Notes: generated from the letters alone by a model not told the origin. Shown: positions 52,875 through 62,917, counted from the stretch's first letter. The stretch is DNA of 64,000 nucleotides from Phycisphaerales bacterium PN19_bin_20 (GCA_021173225.1 JAJOLK010000006.1:94251-158250); one strand, 5' to 3'. Numbers and translations are program-made.

Positions 52875-52948
52875 TGCCGAGGGGCGGACTCGAACCGCCG
52901 ACCTCCGGGTTATGAATCCAGCGCTCTAACCAGCTGAGCTACCTCGGC
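52875..52948 (-). tRNA. tRNA with CAU anticodon (elongator Met, or Ile2)
   Basis: Acceptor GCCGAGG/CCTCGGC 7 bp, D-arm GCTC..GAGC, anticodon loop TTCATAA, T-arm GGCGGTTCGAGTCCGCC; no encoded CCA. Confidence 0.93.
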
Positions 52949-53198
52949 GTCGAGCCGAGAGTCTAGGAACGCCCGCGCGGGCCGTCCACTGGCCGCGGCC
53001 CGGCGTCGCGCGGTACCGTAGAGGGAAGGGGGAGCGGTGCTTGCCTGCCTTAGCGTGGAAGGCGTGGCGGTTCGGGAAAACTGCCGTTCATTCGGATGAA
53101 TGGATATACTGAAGAGTCCGGGGCCTCGGACCGATGACGCTGGTTGGTTTGGGCGCAGAGTTGCGCCGGGCCAGAGGGTCTGGCTGGAAGGACGAAGC

Positions 53199-54146
53199 AT
53201 GCACATCCGCGACATCTTCGCCCAGCAATCAACGACCTTTAGTTTCGAGTTCTTTCCGCCCAAGACCCCCGAGGCCGCCCATGCGCTCTACGAGAACATC
53301 CGCGAGCTTGAGGCGCTGCGTCCGAGCTTTGTGTCGGTGACATACGGCGCCGGCGGGGGCACGCGCGAGGTAACTAACGAGCTGGTGGTGCGGCTGAAGA
53401 AAGAGACGGCGATGGACCCTGTGCCGCACCTGACGTGCGTGTGCCACAGCGAGGCGGAGATCAACGCGATTTTGGAGCGGTACGCCGCGGCGGGCGTATC
53501 AAACATTCTTGCGCTCGGCGGCGACAGCCCGCGCTCGATGCCGGATCACGATCGCGGCAAGGACGCATTTCGTTATGGCGCACAGCTTGTCGCGCACATC
53601 AAGAAGTTCAACGAGCGCGGCCTGCACCCAGACCCGCGCGGGTTCGGCATCTGCGTGGCGGGCTACCCCGAGGGGCACCCCAGCACGCCCAATCGTGTGC
53701 GCGAGATGGAGCACCTGAAGGCCAAGGTGGATGCCGGGGCCGACTGGGTGTGTACGCAGCTGTTCTTCGATAATCGGGATTTTTACGACTTCCGTGATCG
53801 CTGCACGCTGTCGGGGATCTCGGTGCCGATCGTGGCGGGCATCATGCCGGTGGCAAGCGTCAAGGGCATGATGAGCATGGCGGACATGGCGCTGGGGGCG
53901 CACTTTCCTGCGCCGCTGCTGCGGTCGATCAACCGCACGGGCGGCGTGGCCGAGAGCGTGCGCAAGGTGGGCGTGCACTGGGCTACGGAGCAGTGCCGCG
54001 ACCTGCTGGACAACAACGTGCGCGGCATCCACTTTTACACGCTTAACAAGAGCAGCGCGACGCGGGAGATCTACAGCACGCTGGGCGTGCAGGACACGCT
54101 AAGCCTGCTGCACGCGCGCCCGATGGTTGCGCCGACAGGGCAGTAA
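53199..54146 (+). CDS. metF: Methylenetetrahydrofolate reductase
   Basis: 'TFSFEFFPPKTPEAAHAL', 'PSFVSVTYGAGGGTRE', 'PHLTCVCHSEAEI', 'LALGGDSPR', 'QLFFDNRDFYDF'. ATG 53199. Confidence 0.94.
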   Translation: MHIRDIFAQQSTTFSFEFFPPKTPEAAHALYENIRELEALRPSFVSVTYGAGGGTREVTNELVVRLKKETAMDPVPHLTCVCHSEAEINAILERYAAAGVSNILALGGDSPRSMPDHDRGKDAFRYGAQLVAHIKKFNERGLHPDPRGFGICVAGYPEGHPSTPNRVREMEHLKAKVDAGADWVCTQLFFDNRDFYDFRDRCTLSGISVPIVAGIMPVASVKGMMSMADMALGAHFPAPLLRSINRTGGVAESVRKVGVHWATEQCRDLLDNNVRGIHFYTLNKSSATREIYSTLGVQDTLSLLHARPMVAPTGQ

Positions 54147-54153
54147 CCTGTGC

Positions 54154-54561
54154 TTAGCCCAGCAGCGTGGCGATCTGACGTGCAAGGACCGTGTCAAGGG
54201 CTTGGTCTGATGCGGCGGCGTCCCACGCGATGCCGAGCTGTCGTCCCTCCAGGACCGGGATGATGTGGAAATGAACGTGGAAGACGGCCTGATGGGCCGC
54301 GGCACCGTTGTTTTGCAGCACGTTGTACGAGGTCGCGCCAGTGGCCTTCATCACGGCTCGGCAGACCTTCGGCAGCGCACGGCCAATGGCGGCGGCGGCG
54401 TCGTCACTGAGCGCATCGAGGGTTACGGCGGGCTCTTTAGGGATGAGCAGCGTGTGCCCGCGCGCGATGGGTTTGATGTCAAGGAACGCCAGGACGTGGG
54501 CGTCTTCGTAGAGCTTGTGGCAAGGGATCTGGCCCGCGAGGATCTTGCTGAAGATGGTCAT
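54154..54561 (-). CDS. HIT-family protein
   Basis: 'MTIFSKILAGQIPCHKLYEDAHVLAFLDIKPIARGHTLLIPK', 'HVHFHIIP'. Confidence 0.92.
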   Translation of the reverse strand: MTIFSKILAGQIPCHKLYEDAHVLAFLDIKPIARGHTLLIPKEPAVTLDALSDDAAAAIGRALPKVCRAVMKATGATSYNVLQNNGAAAHQAVFHVHFHIIPVLEGRQLGIAWDAAASDQALDTVLARQIATLLG

Positions 54562-54655
54562 GGGCGAACGTAGGCCGCGCGTGCGAGGCAGCACGTGCCG
54601 TCCTGCGCGTGAGGGGCACCGCGTGCTGGGCCGGTGAGGGGAAGACTTAGGCGAC

Positions 54656-55084
54656 TCAGGCCTTGTCGGGGCCCGGCGCTTGCTCGCCCGCCTGTTCGGC
54701 ACGCAGTTGGTCCGCGGCGGCCTGCTCAGCCTGGGCGATGGCGCGGGGGTCAACGCTGCCGGTGGCGATGCGGCGGCGGCCTTGGTGCAGTGAGCCGCAG
54801 GACGGGCAGGCGATCCCGTGGGGCCCGTCAAGGACGCTAGCAAGGTCGTGCCCGCAGGCGTAGCAGGTAGGTTTGTCAAGGCGGGCGGCCATCTTGCTCA
54901 TCGTGACGACCGCGGCAGCGACCGCTACGCCCACCGCGGGCACCCAGCCAATGGGCGTCCAGACAATCAGCACGGCGGCCGCAAGCCCGAGGCCGAGCGT
55001 CCAGGCCACGGCGCGGATGCGCAGCTTGCCGACGTAGCTCTTGCCAGTATCGATCAGTTGCGGGATCGGTCCGATCTTGCCCAT
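54656..55084 (-). CDS. Small membrane protein with zinc ribbon, unknown function
   Basis: Two hydrophobic stretches, then 'CYACGHDLASVLDGPHGIACPSCGSLH'. Confidence 0.6.
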   Translation of the reverse strand: MGKIGPIPQLIDTGKSYVGKLRIRAVAWTLGLGLAAAVLIVWTPIGWVPAVGVAVAAAVVTMSKMAARLDKPTCYACGHDLASVLDGPHGIACPSCGSLHQGRRRIATGSVDPRAIAQAEQAAADQLRAEQAGEQAPGPDKA

Positions 55085-55184
55085 GTCACTGAGTATATCG
55101 GTCTGGGAGTGCGGGCGGCTCAACCGGTTGTAGCCGCTACCGCAGTAGATTTGCAGGCGGGCCGGTGCTCGCTATGCTGACGGC

Positions 55185-57362
55185 ATGAGCAGTTGCGCTG
55201 GCGTGCTTGGGCGGCGGACCGTTGGACGTTTGATGCTGGCGGGGCTGGCTCTCGCGGGCGCAGCGGGCACGCCCACAGCACGCGCCGACGAGGGCATGTG
55301 GCTGCTGAACGACCCCCCCACCACCATCATCCAAGATCGGCACGGCGTGACGCTGACGCCCGAGTTCTTGGCCAAGGCCCAGCGGGCGGCGGTCAACGTC
55401 GGGGCGTCGGGGGCGTTTGTCTCGGCGCGCGGGCTGGTGATGACGAACCACCACGTGGCGACTGGCGCGCTGCAAGACCTGAGCACGCCCAGGCGCGACC
55501 TGCTGGCCAACGGGTTCTTTGCGAGGGCGCCCGAAGAGGAGCTTCAGATCCCCGGCGGGCGCGTGAGTGTGCTTGAGCGGATCGTGGACGTGACCGAGCG
55601 GATCGCGCAGGCCGAGGCGCGCGTGCGCGAGGCCGCGGGCAAGGCGAGCACCCCGCCTGAGGCTTCGGCGGTGCAGGCGGCGATCGCTGCCGCGGTGCGG
55701 GCTGAGGGCAGCGCCATCGAGCGTGAGCTGGGCGTTGAGGCGGGCGAGAGCGTGCCGGACACGAGGGTGCGGTGCCGGATTGTGACGCTCTTTGGCGGTG
55801 CGCTGACGCACGCGTACATCGTGAGAGACTTTACCGACGTGCGGCTGGTATTTGCGCCCGAGAAGGCCGCGGGGTTCTTTGGTGGCGATACCGACAACTT
55901 TGAGTTCCCGCGGTTCGCCTTTGACGCGGCGTTCTACCGCGTGTACAGCGGTGGCAAGCCCTACGTGCCAGCGGCGTACTTCCCCTTCAGCGCCGCGGGT
56001 GCCAGCGAGGGCGAGCTGGTGATGGTCTTTGGGCACCCGGGGCGGACGCAGCGCGGGCTGACGGTCGAGGACGTGAGGTTTCGGCGTGACGTCGAGCTGC
56101 CGGCGACGCTCGCTTCGCTCTGGCGCGCCGAGAGCTCGCTGCGGACGTTCATGGGGCGCGGGCCCGAGCAGGCGCGGATCGCGCAAAGCGATCTGTTCGG
56201 CGTGGCCAACTCGCGCAAGGCCGTGACTGGTCAGCTCGCGGGCCTGCTGGACGGCGCAACCATCGACGCGATGACGCGCCGAGAGGACCAGCTTCAGCGG
56301 GCTGTGCTGGGCGACGACGGCTGGCGCGGGCGCTGGGGCGACGCGTGGGAGGATCTGTCGCAGCTTGCTGGGCGGCGCGTGGCGTGGCACGGGCGCTGGA
56401 TGCTGATCCGCCGCGGAATGCGCAGCGACGTGGCCGACTTTGGTCAGAGCCTGCACCGCTACGCCGGGCAGTTGCCGCTAGCGGATGAGCGGCGGTACGA
56501 GGAGTTTCGCGCTGGCGCGCTGCCGGGGTGGAAGCGGCGCGTGCTGGCGGAGGTGCCGGTGGATGCGGCCTTCGAGCGACACCAGCTCGCGTCGATGCTC
56601 AGCGAAATCTGCGAGCGGCTTGGCGCGGACGACCCGCTGGCCAAGGCGCTGCTGAACGGCAAGGCCCCGCGGGATCGCGCGGCAGAGGTCATCGCGGGCT
56701 CGACGCTCGGTGATGCGAAGGTCCGCGCGGCGCTGATTGAGGGCGGGCCCGAGGCGATCAACGCGAGCGCAGACCCGGCGCTGGTGCTGGCGCGGGCGAT
56801 GGAGCCGTTCTACGCCGAGCTGCGCAAGCTGCAAGATGAGCAGGTCGAGCCGGTAGAGCGGGCCGCGTACGCAAAGGTCGCGGCGGCTCGCTTTGCGATG
56901 GCGCAGCGCGAGGGCGGCGGACAGGTCTACCCCGACGCAACCGGCACGCTGCGGCTCTCCTTCGGCGTGGTGAAGGGGTACCGCGAGCCGGACGGCACGG
57001 CGGTGCCGGCGTTCACGACCATCGGGGGCACTTTCGAACGAGCAAAGCTGATGGCGGGGATCGAGGGCTTTGTGCTGCCCGCGAGCTGGGCGAAGGCGGA
57101 GTCAACGGTGAACAAGGCGACGGCGTTCAACTTTGTGTGCGACGCGGACATCATCGGGGGTAACAGCGGCTCGCCGGTGGTCAACATCAAGGGCGAGGTC
57201 GTCGGGCTGATCTTCGACGGGAACATCCAGTCGCTGCGGGGGGCGTTTGTCTATGACAGCGAGCGGAACCGCGCGGTAAGCGTGGACAGCCGTGCGATCG
57301 TCGAGCTGCTGCGAAGCGTGTACGGGGCGGGCGCGCTGGCCGATGAGCTTCAGGGTCGGTGA
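55185..57362 (+). CDS. S46-family peptidase (DPP7/DPP11-like)
   Basis: 'DEGMWLLNDPP', 'GLVMTNHHVATGALQDLS', 'DNFEFPRFAFDAAFYRVY', 'ADIIGGNSGSPVVNIKGEVVGLIFDGN'. Confidence 0.93.
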   Translation: MSSCAGVLGRRTVGRLMLAGLALAGAAGTPTARADEGMWLLNDPPTTIIQDRHGVTLTPEFLAKAQRAAVNVGASGAFVSARGLVMTNHHVATGALQDLSTPRRDLLANGFFARAPEEELQIPGGRVSVLERIVDVTERIAQAEARVREAAGKASTPPEASAVQAAIAAAVRAEGSAIERELGVEAGESVPDTRVRCRIVTLFGGALTHAYIVRDFTDVRLVFAPEKAAGFFGGDTDNFEFPRFAFDAAFYRVYSGGKPYVPAAYFPFSAAGASEGELVMVFGHPGRTQRGLTVEDVRFRRDVELPATLASLWRAESSLRTFMGRGPEQARIAQSDLFGVANSRKAVTGQLAGLLDGATIDAMTRREDQLQRAVLGDDGWRGRWGDAWEDLSQLAGRRVAWHGRWMLIRRGMRSDVADFGQSLHRYAGQLPLADERRYEEFRAGALPGWKRRVLAEVPVDAAFERHQLASMLSEICERLGADDPLAKALLNGKAPRDRAAEVIAGSTLGDAKVRAALIEGGPEAINASADPALVLARAMEPFYAELRKLQDEQVEPVERAAYAKVAAARFAMAQREGGGQVYPDATGTLRLSFGVVKGYREPDGTAVPAFTTIGGTFERAKLMAGIEGFVLPASWAKAESTVNKATAFNFVCDADIIGGNSGSPVVNIKGEVVGLIFDGNIQSLRGAFVYDSERNRAVSVDSRAIVELLRSVYGAGALADELQGR

Positions 57363-57413
57363 ACTTTTGCGTGGGAGTACGCGCGGACATTCGCGCGGAC
57401 AGTGCGACGGCGG

Positions 57414-59270
57414 TCACTCGGCGGGCAGTGTGATGCTGAACTGAGTGCCAAGCCCGGGCGTTGATTGCAGCGCGATGGTCCCGCCGTGCTCTTCGATGTA
57501 GCGCCGCGTGGTGGGCAGCCCGAGCCCTGTGCCGCCGGCTTTGGTGGTGAAGTAGGGTCGGAAGACCTTGTCGATGTTGTCGGGGGCGATGCCCGGACCA
57601 GTGTCGATCACGTCGATGATCACGCCGGGGTTGGTGCCGCTGGGCAGGTTGCCGAGCTTTGACTGTGCGCGAGCCGACTGGACGCGCGAAGCCTGGGCCC
57701 GAGCAGACTGGCCCCGCGCAGACTGGCCCCGCGCAGACTGGGCACTTACAGGCTGGGGGCGGGCGCGCAAGATGACCTCGCCCTTGGATGGCGCGGGCTG
57801 CGTCGCCGTGCCCTGCGGGTGCATCGGCACCGGGCCACCCACGGCCTGCACGGCGTTGAGCAGCAGGTTGAGCAGGGCCTGCTTGAGCAGGCGTTCATCG
57901 GCAAGGACCACCAGCGGCTGCTCGGGCGCGTCAAGCCTCAGCCGGACGCCGGCGCGCTGGGCCTCGGGGGTCAGAAAGTCGACCATCTCAATCAGCACCT
58001 CGCGGATGTCGAGCGGACGTTTGTCAAGCCGGACGTTGCCGGCGTAGTCGAGGAAGTCTTGCAAGATGCCGCGGAGCCGCTCGCTCTCACGGCGCAGCGC
58101 GCCCGTGCGTGAGCGCAGGCGTGCCTTGACGGGCTGATCGTCGGGGAGTTCATCGACGGCCTCCGCAATGAGCTGGGCGTTGAGCCCCAGGGTGCTCAGG
58201 GGGTTCTTGATCTCGTGGGCCAGCCCGCCGGTCATGCTGCCCAGCTCGGCGAGGCGCTCGTTCTGGCGTGCGCGAAGGTCTTCGTGTTGGCGCTGCCGTG
58301 CGCTGCGGCGCAGGTAAGCGCGGGTCAGCAGCGCGCCGGCGAGCGCGCCAAGGGCCAGCGCGCCGGCAACGCCAAGCAAAATGGTCGCGCCGCTCACGGG
58401 TGATGATTGGTCATCGCCAGAATCGGCGGCGGGCGTGACGGCGGGACTCACCGCGGGCTGCTGCAGCGGCGCGGGCAAGCGTGCGGCGTCAGGATCGGGC
58501 CTGCTTGCGGAGGTGTTTCGTGGGCCGACGCGCTCCTGCTCGGACCCCTCATTAGCAGGGCGAATCTGAAGCTCAAGGGGTTGCACTTTGACCGTCGGGT
58601 CGAAGGCGGGTGTGACGCCGGCGCTTCCGCGCGGCAGGCCCCGAGCGCTGCCACTAGGCACCGCCCGGTAGACGTTGTAGACGTGGCGGATACGGAGCTC
58701 TGTGCTCGAGCCGGGGGCTCCGACCCACCGCAGCACGCTGACACGGTCGGACCCGTGGGCGTAAAGCTCAGCCCAGGCTTGAATCGCGCGCGAGTGAAGC
58801 CTGCGGCCGTCGCTGCCCAGCGGCGGGGGGCCGGGGTGCTCGAGGGCGCTGAGGGCGGCGATCCGCTCAACGTAGTCGTCGGGCGCGGCGAGAGTCCAGT
58901 CGTGGGGCGTCGCCGTGACCTTGCTTTGGCCCAGGGTGAGGTGCCAGGATTGCTGGGAAAAGTTGCGGTTGGTGATCAACAGCGCGTGCTGAACGAGCGT
59001 CGCACCTCCGGCGGAGTCGATCAGCTTGGCACCGCTCGCCTCGCGCGGAAAGACCAGAAAGCCAAAGTCCGCGGGCACCGTGGTCCGCGCGTCGGCGTCC
59101 CAGCGCATCACGGCTGGGGCCCGTGGACCGCCGATGACCCCGGTGAGCACCAGCGTGCCCCCGAGCAGCACGACGGCGGCGCACGCGATCACGGCCCGCC
59201 TCAGCAGGCGTCGGGCCGGGTCGGCGCGGGGCGTGACGGCCCTCGTCAACGTGGACGGATCAGCACTCAT
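57414..59270 (-). CDS. Sensor histidine kinase
   Basis: 'LGSMTGGLAHEIKNPLSTLGLNAQLI', 'LLNLLLNAVQAV', 'DTGPGIAPDNIDKVFRPYFTTKAGGTGLGLPTTRRYIEEHGG'. ATG 59270 preferred over the listed 59693. Confidence 0.9.
   Translation of the reverse strand: MSADPSTLTRAVTPRADPARRLLRRAVIACAAVVLLGGTLVLTGVIGGPRAPAVMRWDADARTTVPADFGFLVFPREASGAKLIDSAGGATLVQHALLITNRNFSQQSWHLTLGQSKVTATPHDWTLAAPDDYVERIAALSALEHPGPPPLGSDGRRLHSRAIQAWAELYAHGSDRVSVLRWVGAPGSSTELRIRHVYNVYRAVPSGSARGLPRGSAGVTPAFDPTVKVQPLELQIRPANEGSEQERVGPRNTSASRPDPDAARLPAPLQQPAVSPAVTPAADSGDDQSSPVSGATILLGVAGALALGALAGALLTRAYLRRSARQRQHEDLRARQNERLAELGSMTGGLAHEIKNPLSTLGLNAQLIAEAVDELPDDQPVKARLRSRTGALRRESERLRGILQDFLDYAGNVRLDKRPLDIREVLIEMVDFLTPEAQRAGVRLRLDAPEQPLVVLADERLLKQALLNLLLNAVQAVGGPVPMHPQGTATQPAPSKGEVILRARPQPVSAQSARGQSARGQSARAQASRVQSARAQSKLGNLPSGTNPGVIIDVIDTGPGIAPDNIDKVFRPYFTTKAGGTGLGLPTTRRYIEEHGGTIALQSTPGLGTQFSITLPAE
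57661..57750. repeat. 15-bp period repeat inside the kinase gene (gactggccccgcgca, ~6 copies)
   Basis: Units start at 57661, 57676, 57691, 57706, 57721 and 57736; the 57706 and 57721 units are identical. Encodes (QSARG/A)n. Confidence 0.88.
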
Positions 59271-59442
59271 TGATTTCAAGCGTTCAGCGCAGGCGTGCGA
59301 GAGCTTACGCGGATTCTCGCTCACACCTTTGCTCGCAATCCGAGCCAACGTCGAAGTGGCCAAGACGCACACGGAGCGTGGGGGTACCAAGACAAGCGAA
59401 ATCAAGCGTGCCCAGTGCTCGTGACGGGCGGCTTGCGAGCCG

Positions 59443-59829
59443 TTACCGGCGTGGCGTGCGGGGGTAGTGGCGGCGGACGGCGGGGTCGCCTTCGTCAACC
59501 CGAACCACCCGCGTGGCCGACCAGCCCTTGTCGCTGCGTTCCGCGTCGTACAGCACACGCGAGCCGTCTTTGAGGACGCGGAATCCATCGCCAGCGATGC
59601 GTGAGAAGTGGGCAAAGATGTCTTGCCCCGCGGGCCCGACGATAAAGCCGAAACCCTTCTTGGGGTCGAACCACTTGACGCTGCCCTCAACATTCGTGAT
59701 GCGGTCCGCGGTCACGATCGCCTCGGGCCTTTGGGCGGGGCTGGTCCCCGTGAACGTGTTGCTGGAAATCGAGGGGCTGGCGCTGTTGGTCTGCGCCGTG
59801 CCAGAGATATTTTCGCTCTCGGTAGTCAT
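59443..59829 (-). CDS. Cold-shock domain protein with N-terminal extension
   Basis: 'GSVKWFDPKKGFGFIVGPAGQDIFAHFSRI'. Confidence 0.87.
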   Translation of the reverse strand: MTTESENISGTAQTNSASPSISSNTFTGTSPAQRPEAIVTADRITNVEGSVKWFDPKKGFGFIVGPAGQDIFAHFSRIAGDGFRVLKDGSRVLYDAERSDKGWSATRVVRVDEGDPAVRRHYPRTPRR

Positions 59830-60093
59830 ACGAATTGCTGCCTTAAGAGGCCCTGCTCAGATGGCCGCCCCGACGGCGTCCCAGACGCGCGTGGCATTAC
59901 GCACCACGCCGCCCATTGCAGCATACCTGAGATTGGCAAGTCACGTCGCATAATTGCGGTCAAGATCGACGATTTTCCACGCAAATGGGGCGACTGCCGA
60001 GGGTTTTAATCATAACGCTCAAGGCAGTGGTGCGCGGAAAGGGCCGACCGTTCATCAGGATTGCTGTTTCAACAAAGGCTCTCAGAACAAAAC

Positions 60094-60119
60094 AAGGGCC
60101 GGGCATGAGCCCGACCCTT
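60094..60119 (-). terminator. Terminator of pnp
   Basis: AAGGGCCGGGC-atga-GCCCGACCCTT, one mismatch; minus-strand continuation GTTTTGTTCTG. Confidence 0.72.
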
Positions 60120-60186
60120 GGACAATCATCGAAATTGCATGGGCTCTTAAGGTTGGCCTCAACGGGCGACCGCTCAAGCCCTCGCC

Positions 60187-62382
60187 TCAGTTGCTCGAGC
60201 CGGCGGGCTGGCTGGTGATGGTCGCGGCGTTGGCGGCAGCGCCGGCGGCCTCGTCACGCATGGCGGCCTTGCGAGACAGCTTGATGCGGCCCTGCTCATC
60301 GATCAGGATGACCTTGACCTTGACCATGTCGCCGATCTTGACCACGTCAGCCACGGCCTTGACGAACCCGTCGGCCAGCTCAGAGATGTGGCACATCCCG
60401 TCGGTGCCTGGGACGAGCTCGACGAAGGCACCGAAGTCCTTCATGCTGACGATCTTGCCGAGATAGACGGTCCCGACCTTGATCTCTTCGCAGAGGGCCT
60501 CGATCTCGGCACGGGCGGCGGCGATGGTCTCGCCGTTGGGGCTGGCCAGGACGACCTTGCCGTCGTCCTCGACATCGATGGAGATGCCGTACTTCTCTTG
60601 CAGGCCACGGATGACCTTGCCGCCGGGGCCGATGAGCTTGCCGATCTTCTCGGGGTTGATCTGGATGGTGACTAGGCGCGGGGCGTTGGGCGAGATCTCG
60701 GGGCGGGGCTTGGCGATCGTCCGCTCCATGATGTCGATGATCTCGATGCGTCCCACGCGGGCCTGCTCGAAGACGCGGACGACCTGCTCTAGGACGATGC
60801 CGCGGGCCTTGAGGTCAAGCTGGATGCCGGTGATGCCGTCACGGGTGCCCGAGACCTTAAAGTCCATGTCGCCGAAGAAGTCCTCTTCACCGATGATGTC
60901 GGTGACGAAGACCTCGTTGTTGCCGTCGTCATCGGTAAAGCGGCCGACGCTGATGCCGGCGCAGGTGGCCTTGATGGGTACGCCCGCGTCCATGAGCGCG
61001 AGGCAACCGCCGCAGACGCTGGCCATGCTCGACGAGCCGTTGGACTCGGTGATATCGCTGACCACGCGGACGGTGTAGGGGAAGTCTGCCGGGCTGGGGA
61101 GGATGGCCAGGAGGCTTCGCTCGGCGAGGGCGCCGTGGCCAATCTCGCGACGGCCCGGAGCCATGATGCGCTTGACCTCACCGGTAGAGAAGGGCGGGAA
61201 GTTGTAGTGCAGCATGAACTTCTTGCTGTACTCGGGCAGGAGCCCGTCAACGATCTGCTCGTCCTTGCCGGTGCCGAGGGTGACAGAGATGAGGCTCTGC
61301 GTCTCGCCGCGCTGGAAGAAGGCGGAGCCGTGGGTGCGCGCGAAGACGCCAACCTCGCAGGTGATGGGGCGGATCTGTGTGGCGTTGCGGCCGTCGGCGC
61401 GAACCTTGCTGGTGGCGATCAGGCGGCGTGTGACCTTCTCTTCAAGGCGCTTATACGCGTCCTTGGCGAGGTTGCGGGCCTTGTTGCTGTCAGCCCACTG
61501 CCCGTACGTGCCGTCGGTCTTGACGACAAAGTGCGTGTCAAGGGTCTCTTTGCGGAGCTTGTCGACGGCTTCGTGGCGGTCCTTCTTGCCCTTGATCTGG
61601 CGGGCGGTGACCATCTTGGCCTCGGCGGCGACTCGGACCTTCTCGGTGATCTCGGGGGTCGGCAGGAAGAGGTCGCCAATGACCTTGGGCACGCCGGCCT
61701 TGGCCTGCAGCTCATCAATCAGAGAGAGCAGCTCGGCGACATGGTCCTGGCCGAACTTGATGGCGGCAACGACGTCGGCCTCGGGAAGTTCGGCGGCGCC
61801 GACCTCGATCATGTTCAGCCCGTCCTTGTGGCCCGAGAGGACCAAATCAAGGTCGCTGAACTCCATCTGGCTGGTCGTGGGGTTGCAGACAAGCTGGGCA
61901 CCGGCGTCGGTGTAGATGCGGGCGACGCGGACGGTCGCGATGGGCCCCTCGAAGGGAATGTCGCTGATGGCTAGGGCGGCGCTGGCAGCGGTGCCGGCGA
62001 GCACGTCGCTGTCATTCTCCTGGTCGTGGCTCATGACGAAACACTGGACCAGCACTTCGTCGTAGTACCCGTCGGGGAAGAGCGGACGGATCGGGCGATC
62101 GATCATCCGCATCGTGAGGGTTTCCTTCTCGTTTGGCGGGCCTTCGCGCTTTTTGAACCCGCCGGGGAACTTGCCCGCGGCGCTGGTCTTCTCGCGGTAG
62201 TCGATGGTCAGGCCCAGGAAGTCGGGCATCTCGTTGCGAGACTTGCCACGGACGACCGCAGCGAGCACGGTGGTGCCGCCGTAGGTCAGCATGACGGCTG
62301 CGCCGGCGAGCTTGGCAACCTTCCCGGTTTCGATGGTGAGCGTCCGCCCGGCAAACTGGCGGGAAACGACAACGTGCGGCAT
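60187..62382 (-). CDS. pnp: Polyribonucleotide nucleotidyltransferase
   Basis: RNase PH repeats 'MIDRPIRPLFPDGYYDEV', KH 'IGKLIGPGGKVIRGLQEKYGISIDVEDDG', S1 'GTVYLGKIVSMKDFGAFVELVPGTDGMCHISEL'. ATG 62382. Confidence 0.97.
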   Translation of the reverse strand: MPHVVVSRQFAGRTLTIETGKVAKLAGAAVMLTYGGTTVLAAVVRGKSRNEMPDFLGLTIDYREKTSAAGKFPGGFKKREGPPNEKETLTMRMIDRPIRPLFPDGYYDEVLVQCFVMSHDQENDSDVLAGTAASAALAISDIPFEGPIATVRVARIYTDAGAQLVCNPTTSQMEFSDLDLVLSGHKDGLNMIEVGAAELPEADVVAAIKFGQDHVAELLSLIDELQAKAGVPKVIGDLFLPTPEITEKVRVAAEAKMVTARQIKGKKDRHEAVDKLRKETLDTHFVVKTDGTYGQWADSNKARNLAKDAYKRLEEKVTRRLIATSKVRADGRNATQIRPITCEVGVFARTHGSAFFQRGETQSLISVTLGTGKDEQIVDGLLPEYSKKFMLHYNFPPFSTGEVKRIMAPGRREIGHGALAERSLLAILPSPADFPYTVRVVSDITESNGSSSMASVCGGCLALMDAGVPIKATCAGISVGRFTDDDGNNEVFVTDIIGEEDFFGDMDFKVSGTRDGITGIQLDLKARGIVLEQVVRVFEQARVGRIEIIDIMERTIAKPRPEISPNAPRLVTIQINPEKIGKLIGPGGKVIRGLQEKYGISIDVEDDGKVVLASPNGETIAAARAEIEALCEEIKVGTVYLGKIVSMKDFGAFVELVPGTDGMCHISELADGFVKAVADVVKIGDMVKVKVILIDEQGRIKLSRKAAMRDEAAGAAANAATITSQPAGSSN

Positions 62383-62647
62383 ATGATGCCCTTTCTGAGC
62401 GTGCGGCGGGCGCACCCAAGGGTCATCGCGCAGGCGCCCACCAAAGGACCACGCGAAGGGGGCCTCGCATCACGCCCTGGGCAGAAGACACGGACGCGCT
62501 CGACGCTGGGCGCGACCGGCAGAGGCCGTGCGAGAGCGCGAGTGCGGCTGTGTCCACTGCCAACGGCAGAAACACTGGGACCCCGGTTTCCAATCGAACA
62601 AGCAAGCCCGGGCGCGGTTGGCACACGGGCTTGGTGGGTTTAGTGGC

Positions 62648-62917
62648 TTACTTGCGCAGGCCGAGCTTGCCGATAAGCTCGGTGTAGCGGGGCCGGTCAG
62701 TCGCGGCCAAGTAGCGCAACAGCCGGTTGCGCTTGGCAGCCATCATGACCAGCCCGCGGCGGCTATGGAAGTCTTTGCGGTGCTGCTTGAGGTGCTCGGC
62801 AAGATCGTTGATCCGCTCAGTGAGCAGGGCGATCTGGACAGCTGGGGAACCGGTGTCGGTCCCTGCCGTCTGATAGGTCTTGATGAGCTGGGTCTTGTGC
62901 TCGGCGCTGCTGGGCAT
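62648..62917 (-). CDS. rpsO: 30S ribosomal protein S15
   Basis: '[52 protein letters not shown]'. Confidence 0.97.
   Translation of the reverse strand: MPSSAEHKTQLIKTYQTAGTDTGSPAVQIALLTERINDLAEHLKQHRKDFHSRRGLVMMAAKRNRLLRYLAATDRPRYTELIGKLGLRK

Noticed and set aside
52960-53198. SAM or other riboswitch upstream of metF
   Set aside because: No recognisable SAM-I/II/III core motifs; only a short inverted repeat near a putative promoter.
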